From an uncultured Porphyromonadaceae bacterium (GTDB lineage: Bacteria > Bacteroidota > Bacteroidia > Bacteroidales > Muribaculaceae), in contig CAMWQY010000086.1 of NCBI GenBank assembly GCA_947176355.1, positions 1-9,408 of the forward strand: a stretch of DNA of 9,408 nt. The letters are read 5' to 3'. The notes beneath the pieces are model-generated. The model searched no databases, had not been told where the DNA came from, and saw only the letters and a program-made list of their open reading frames with translations. Positions 6,046 through 9,408 of this stretch are shown here, in pieces (position 1 is the stretch's first letter; each line of letters begins with the position of its first letter). The position numbers and the translations under genes are program-made.

Positions 6046-8597
6046 GAAGATTCTGTTTTTTAATATCAATACTTTTCATCGGGCTGCTGACGGTTATGGG
6101 AGCAGCCCCGGAAAGTGCTATCGGCGCAATAGTGGATGGAGAAACCCACGAGCCGATAGCGGGAGTAGTAATACAGTCGCTGAATAGGCAAGGGAAAGCT
6201 ATAGCTTTTGCTTCTTCTGATTCCAAAGGAACATTTTCCCTGAAAATTACAGACTCTACAGATTCGGTTTCATTTCGTTGCATGGGATATGAGGCAGTGA
6301 AGCTTCCTGCAAATTATGATTTCTCGAAAGGAGTAGGGATGTGGCAGAAAGCTACGCAGTTGAAAGATGTGATAGTGGAGGCTCCCGACATTTATGCAAA
6401 GGGTGACACTCTTGTGTTCAATGTTTCGCGCTATGCCAATGCTTCGGACAATGCCATAATTGATGTGATCAAGAGATTGCCAGGAATAAAGGTTGAAGAT
6501 GACGGCACAATCAAATATCAGGGAAAACCTATCAATAAATTCTATATTGATGGTGATGATTTCCTCGGAGGTCAATATGGACTCGCTACCAATAATATAT
6601 CTCACAAAGATGTAAAGTCGGTGGAGGTCATGGAAAACCATCAACCTGTCAAGGCTCTTGAAGGGATTGATTTTCCCGAAGAAGCAGGTATCAATATCAA
6701 ACTTAATGAAGGTGTCAAAGGCAAGTGGGTCGGTGTTGCTAAGGCTGGAACTGGAGTGACACCGTGGCTTTACGATGGTTCGCTGTATGCAATGCGTATT
6801 GCATCGAAAGTACATAATATCCTGACGATGAGAGTCGGAAACACCGGGTGGAATCCTGATGAGCAGATTATGGAACATGACTTCAATGATATGTCTTTTT
6901 CAGGTTATTCAGAATCATTATGGCGCGAATATATCTCGGCTGATATTGTAAATGCTCCGCTCAATGATAAGCGAACCCGCGACGACCTGTCATGGATTGC
7001 CAATTTAATTACTGCGTGGAAACGGGGAGACACGTCAATGAGATTTAAATTGAATTATGTTGGCGAAAGGCTTGATTATAATTATGGGCTTCATACAGAT
7101 TATTTCAGTCAATCCATTCCGGAATTCTTGCAGAATAGCAGTTTACGCACGAAGAGTCATGATGTGTCAGCCCAGTTTAATGCTCAAATCAACAAGAAGG
7201 GCTATTTCTTGAAAGAGAAATTCACTTTAGATGGAGTATGGGAAGATTCAGGCTCTTCCATATCCGGCTCTTTTGCGCTCGATCAGCGTATACGTCGACG
7301 CAATCTGTCTGCCAACAACGACTTGAAACTCGTAAAAAGGAATGACAAAAAACTTTTTGAGCTTACATCCCGCAATAACTTTTCCTATCGTCCGGACCTA
7401 CTTCTTGTCAGCGGTGAGGAAGATGCGAAGCAAAGCATTGCTACCACAGATTTTAGAAGCATTACAGAATCGCGCTGGGGTAAATTCGGTAGGTTCTGGA
7501 AGTTTTATCTCAATGGTGGAATTGATTTGAATTATCATAAAATAGACTTGTCGTTTGTAGGATTTAATACTTTTGATAATGATGAAGAGACTAAATCTTT
7601 TCTGTCGAATATATATGCTGTTCCCCAGCTTGATTATGAGCGTCATGGTTGGCTGATTTCAATGAAAATTCCTGTGAAATGGTTACACCAAAGTGTGAAT
7701 GGGAATCATAACTTTATCAACGTCTTGCCAAGGTTTTATACTCGCAAACGCTTGACGGCGAAGAGCGAGCTTTCGGCTTCTGTGTCGTATCAGCTCGGAT
7801 CTCCACAGGCATTTATGTATGTTTTGGCACCTGTGCTTTCTGACTATCGTAATCTTTTCATTGCCAATGATATTGATAGATATTCCCAAAATGTAACGAC
7901 TGCCATGAGTTATAAATATCGTAATCCTTTGTCTTCTTTCTTTGTCAATGCGTCGTTGACGTATAATTACGGTCGCAGTTCGATTATGTCCAACCAGTTG
8001 TTTATTGACGATTTTGTAGTTTCAACATTCGCTGATAAACTATCTTTCAGCAATTCGTGGTCTTTGACTGGTGGGGTAAGCAAGGGTCTCGGCCATAGCC
8101 GTATGGTGGTAGGATGCGATGTAAGCAGTTCACTGAATAATGCTTCGTCGATGCGTGACTACGTGGTAGAAGAATACAATCAACTTACATTATCCGCAAA
8201 ACCATATTTTAAAGGGAGTCTATGCAAATGGTTATCGTTGAATTATGATGCTAATTATGAATTCTCACGGTTTAAGATTGGAGAGATTGATAATAATACA
8301 CATTCTTTCAATCAGAAACTCTATGCTACCTTGATGCCTCATGACCATTGGGATTTCACATTTGGAGCAGAGCATTTCTTTACGGAGTTTTCAGAAGAAA
8401 ATTCGAAAAATCTCATTCTTCTTGATGCATCGGCAGTTTGGCGTGTCAGCACCAAAGTCCGCCTGTCGGTAATATCCAATAATTTGCTTAATCAACGTCA
8501 ATATCAATATGTGGCTTACGGCACACTTTCCCGAACAGAACACATCTACCGTATCCGTCCCCGCAACATCATTGTTTCCATCCAATGGCGTTTTTAA
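6042..8597 (+). CDS. TonB-dependent receptor-like outer-membrane beta-barrel protein
   Basis: An 851-residue outer-membrane protein. A signal peptide covers residues 1-21 (CFLISILFIGLLTVMGA). A carboxypeptidase-regulatory-like domain follows at about 26-105 (GAIVDGETHEPIAGVVIQSL ... FRCMGYEAV). A TonB-plug-like domain lies at about 107-225, with DVIKRLPGIKVEDDGTIKYQ (141-160), FYIDGDDF (167-174) and VEVMENHQPVKALEG. From about 230 on, amphipathic strands alternate to the end, which closes with IIVSIQWRF: a terminal aromatic residue, as in the beta-barrel assembly signal. The layout matches the Bacteroidetes OMP_b-brl group of TonB-receptor-like proteins that pair with GLPGLI proteins. Substrate unknown: no SusD-like partner follows, which argues against a glycan Sus pair. 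It is cotranscribed with the GLPGLI gene and appears full length. Confidence 0.9.
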   Translation: MRRFCFLISILFIGLLTVMGAAPESAIGAIVDGETHEPIAGVVIQSLNRQGKAIAFASSDSKGTFSLKITDSTDSVSFRCMGYEAVKLPANYDFSKGVGMWQKATQLKDVIVEAPDIYAKGDTLVFNVSRYANASDNAIIDVIKRLPGIKVEDDGTIKYQGKPINKFYIDGDDFLGGQYGLATNNISHKDVKSVEVMENHQPVKALEGIDFPEEAGINIKLNEGVKGKWVGVAKAGTGVTPWLYDGSLYAMRIASKVHNILTMRVGNTGWNPDEQIMEHDFNDMSFSGYSESLWREYISADIVNAPLNDKRTRDDLSWIANLITAWKRGDTSMRFKLNYVGERLDYNYGLHTDYFSQSIPEFLQNSSLRTKSHDVSAQFNAQINKKGYFLKEKFTLDGVWEDSGSSISGSFALDQRIRRRNLSANNDLKLVKRNDKKLFELTSRNNFSYRPDLLLVSGEEDAKQSIATTDFRSITESRWGKFGRFWKFYLNGGIDLNYHKIDLSFVGFNTFDNDEETKSFLSNIYAVPQLDYERHGWLISMKIPVKWLHQSVNGNHNFINVLPRFYTRKRLTAKSELSASVSYQLGSPQAFMYVLAPVLSDYRNLFIANDIDRYSQNVTTAMSYKYRNPLSSFFVNASLTYNYGRSSIMSNQLFIDDFVVSTFADKLSFSNSWSLTGGVSKGLGHSRMVVGCDVSSSLNNASSMRDYVVEEYNQLTLSAKPYFKGSLCKWLSLNYDANYEFSRFKIGEIDNNTHSFNQKLYATLMPHDHWDFTFGAEHFFTEFSEENSKNLILLDASAVWRVSTKVRLSVISNNLLNQRQYQYVAYGTLSRTEHIYRIRPRNIIVSIQWRF

Positions 8598-8633
8598 GAC
8601 AAAGTAAAATTCTGCACATATCATCAAGAAATA

Positions 8634-8666
8634 CCGAAAGATGATCTTTGAGAAAAGATGCTTCGG
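8634..8666 (+). terminator. bulged stem-loop downstream of the receptor gene
   Basis: CCGAA (8634-8638) pairs with TTCGG (8662-8666). Inside it, ATCTTT (8644-8649) pairs with AAAGAT (8654-8659) around a GAGA loop, leaving an asymmetric internal loop. It lies 37 bp after the receptor stop. There is no T-tract, so a terminator role is only a weak suggestion. Confidence 0.25.
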
Positions 8667-8719
8667 AGAAATTGCATGAATTCGGAAGTAGTTATGAAGC
8701 TCTTTTCATTTCGATTAAT

Positions 8720-8737
8720 TATACCTTATAAGGTGTA
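8720..8737 (+). promoter_or_regulatory. hip operator copy 1
   Basis: TATACC-TTATAA-GGTGTA contains the perfect 12-bp palindrome ACCTTATAAGGT (8723-8734) and is the most symmetric of the three copies. It lies upstream of the hipB core promoter. The same flanks recur exactly 41 and 82 bp downstream. HipB-type antitoxins repress their own operons through such palindromes (E. coli uses TATCC-N8-GGATA), so HipB is the inferred ligand. Confidence 0.7.
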
Positions 8738-8760
8738 ATTTTAAAGTAAGACAAATATTT

Positions 8761-8778
8761 TATACCCTTTATGGTGTA
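8761..8778 (+). promoter_or_regulatory. hip operator copy 2
   Basis: TATACC-CTTTAT-GGTGTA has the same arms as copy 1 with a different central hexamer, which shows that the arms are the conserved part. It covers the expected -33 region of the hipB promoter (about 8772-8775), where a bound repressor would block RNA polymerase. Confidence 0.7.
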
Positions 8779-8795
8779 GAATGGAATATTTTTAT

Positions 8796-8803
8796 TATCT
8801 TTG
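8796..8803 (+). promoter_or_regulatory. -7 box of the hipB promoter
   Basis: TATCTTTG matches TAnnTTTG. Transcription should start near 8808, giving a leader of about 14 bases. No good -33 box is visible because that position is occupied by operator copy 2. The box overlaps the first two bases of operator copy 3. Confidence 0.65.
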
Positions 8804-8819
8804 TACCCCAAAGGGTATA
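8802..8819 (-). promoter_or_regulatory. hip operator copy 3
   Basis: TGTACC-CCAAAG-GGTATA is the same element in the opposite orientation; its reverse complement begins TATACC. It spans the predicted transcription start and ends 2 bp before the hipB ATG. Confidence 0.65.
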
Positions 8820-8821
8820 TT

Positions 8822-9025
8822 ATGACTGAATTAAGCAAATATGTAAAGGATAAGCGTAAGGAATTTGGACTTACATAGGTTGAGCTGTCTCAGAAATCAG
8901 GAGTCGGCTTGAGATTTTTGCGTGAGTTGGAACAAGGCAAGGAAACTCTCAGGCTTGATAAGGTAAATCAGGTTTTAGCTTTATTTGGCTCTGAAATGGT
9001 ACCTGGCAAAAAGATTGAGTCATGA
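8822..9025 (+). pseudogene. HipB-like antitoxin broken by an in-frame TAG
   Basis: Read through, this gives 67 residues of a Xre/HipB-type helix-turn-helix protein: MTELSKYVKDKRKEFGLT, a stop, then VELSQKSGVGLRFLRELEQG and on to the C-terminal ALFGSEMVPG. Family members normally have glutamine after the LT at the start of the first HTH helix (L-T-Q-x-E-L), so TAG at 8876-8878 is best explained by a single C-to-T change of CAG at codon 19. The rest of the frame is intact and ends in ATGA, overlapping the next gene, as in working hip operons. No good restart codon follows the stop before the HTH. The decay therefore looks recent, unless the base is a sequencing error. Confidence 0.8.
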
Positions 9026-9216
9026 AACGGGCAAAAGTATTTGTCAATTCCAAGTTGGCGGGAATGCTGACAGAAGATGATATGGGATATGAATTCCGCT
9101 ATGATTCCGACTTTGATAAGCTGGATGGCAACTCGCATAAGACTTATAGACGTGAATCCAAAATTATTATCATGAATTTTCTGGCCAGCGGAGCATCTTC
9201 AGATTGTGTCGAATAG
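9022..9216 (+). pseudogene. truncated HipA N-terminal domain (HipS-like)
   Basis: A 64-codon frame whose first 35 or so residues (MKRAKVFVNSKLAGMLTEDD, then MGYEFRYDSDFDKLDG) match the start of the HipA N-terminal subdomain. In Bacteroidales this domain is often encoded separately (about 105-110 residues) between hipB and the kinase-domain gene. After residue 36 the expected SLTMP and FxGLxPEGW blocks are absent from all three forward frames. The tail SHKTYRRESKIIIMNF and onward matches nothing I recognise. No HipA kinase domain follows, as the Abi-like gene begins 126 bp later. The likely history is an internal deletion that removed the rest of the toxin. Confidence 0.7.
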
Positions 9217-9239
9217 TTTGAGTCGCCATTAAAACTAAA

Positions 9240-9275
9240 CCCCGAGGTTTGTCTTTCAACAGGGACACTCGGGGG
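9240..9275 (+). terminator. stem-loop between the hip remnant and the Abi-like gene
   Basis: CCCCGAG (9240-9246) pairs perfectly with CTCGGGG (9268-9274), and an inner TGTC/GACA pairing can form in the loop. It is the most GC-rich spot in the region and lies between two transcription units. The downstream sequence GATTCCTTTGC is only mildly T-rich, so terminator function is probable but not certain. Confidence 0.5.
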
Positions 9276-9280
9276 ATTCC

Positions 9281-9312
9281 TTTGCAAAGTTAGGAATTTT
9301 TTTGTAATTTTG
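9281..9312 (+). promoter_or_regulatory. promoter of the Abi-like gene
   Basis: TTTG (9281-9284), a 20-base spacer and TAATTTTG (9305-9312) form a perfect Bacteroidales promoter. Transcription should start near 9317, giving a 25-base leader to the GTG at 9342. The Abi-like gene is thus expressed independently of the hip operators. Confidence 0.75.
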
Positions 9313-9341
9313 CAACTAATATAAGAATTAAAAATTGTTTA

Positions 9342-9408
9342 GTGAAATATTCCGATTATGAAATAGCATTTTCAGCAGCCCGTCTTAACCGATATTTGGT
9401 TGCGTGTG
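9342..9408 (+). CDS. Abi family (Abi_2-like) protein, N-terminus only (partial)
   Basis: A GTG start opens a frame of 22 codons to the window edge, reading (M)KYSDYEIAFSAARLNRYL and then VAC. This resembles the N-terminus of Bacteroidales Abi-family (Abi_2/AbiD-F-like) proteins, which typically begin with a Y-x-x-A/M-x-S-x-x-R-x-x-R/K-Y pattern. The family is linked to abortive infection against phages, though most members are untested. An ATG at 9358 lies in another frame and stops after two codons, so GTG is the only reasonable start, and the promoter spacing agrees. The identity rests on 22 residues. Confidence 0.5.
   Translation, partial: MKYSDYEIAFSAARLNRYLVAC

Noticed and set aside
8876..8878. 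TAG in hipB as recoded glutamine, as in some crAss-like phages
   Set aside because: The adjacent hipS frame itself ends in TAG, the other genes here need no recoding, and the neighbouring toxin is independently truncated, so a nonsense mutation is simpler.

Overview
The window looks like a Bacteroidales chromosome (Bacteroides, Prevotella or Muribaculaceae type). Three things point there: several promoters with a TAnnTTTG -7 box and, in most cases, a TTTG/TTG -33 box about 20 bases upstream; a GLPGLI-family protein followed by a carboxypeptidase-regulatory-domain/TonB-plug beta-barrel protein; and the near absence of purine-rich Shine-Dalgarno sites. The genus cannot be set from sequence alone.

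Layout. 1-51 (-): the first 17 codons of a probable nitroreductase-family protein. 71-178: a 9/18-bp tandem repeat in that gene's leader. About 203-485 (-): a structured non-coding RNA candidate with a textbook promoter, an 11-bp long-range closing stem, nested stems around an open bubble, and a strong hairpin near its 3' end. 709-2790 (+): a conserved Bacteroidales envelope protein of unknown function, then the peroxide-stress protein YaaA. 2836-4973 (-): a two-component system, kinase gene first, overlapping the OmpR-type regulator gene by 4 bp. 5164-8597 (+), divergent from it: a GLPGLI protein and an outer-membrane TonB-receptor-like barrel, also overlapping by 4 bp. 8720-9216: remains of a hipBA-type toxin-antitoxin locus, with hipB broken by a TAG codon and hipA N-terminal domain truncated, but three operator palindromes still intact. 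9342-9408 (+): the start of a probable Abi-family protein behind its own promoter.

How the parts may work together. The central unit is a kinase/regulator pair facing a GLPGLI + outer-membrane receptor pair. Between them lie four 10-bp direct repeats at exact 11-bp steps, ending 3 bp before the -33 box of the GLPGLI promoter. This is the geometry of an OmpR/PhoB-class activator site, so the simplest model is envelope-signal control of the outer-membrane pair by the adjacent two-component system. The right end is accessory DNA. The hip promoter carries three copies of TATACC-N6-GGTGTA at exactly 41-bp intervals, a well-preserved autoregulatory array in front of genes that no longer encode a working module.

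The strongest candidates for a second look are the structured RNA (6S-like in outline, identity unproven), the 11-bp-phased operator and the 41-bp-phased hip operators.
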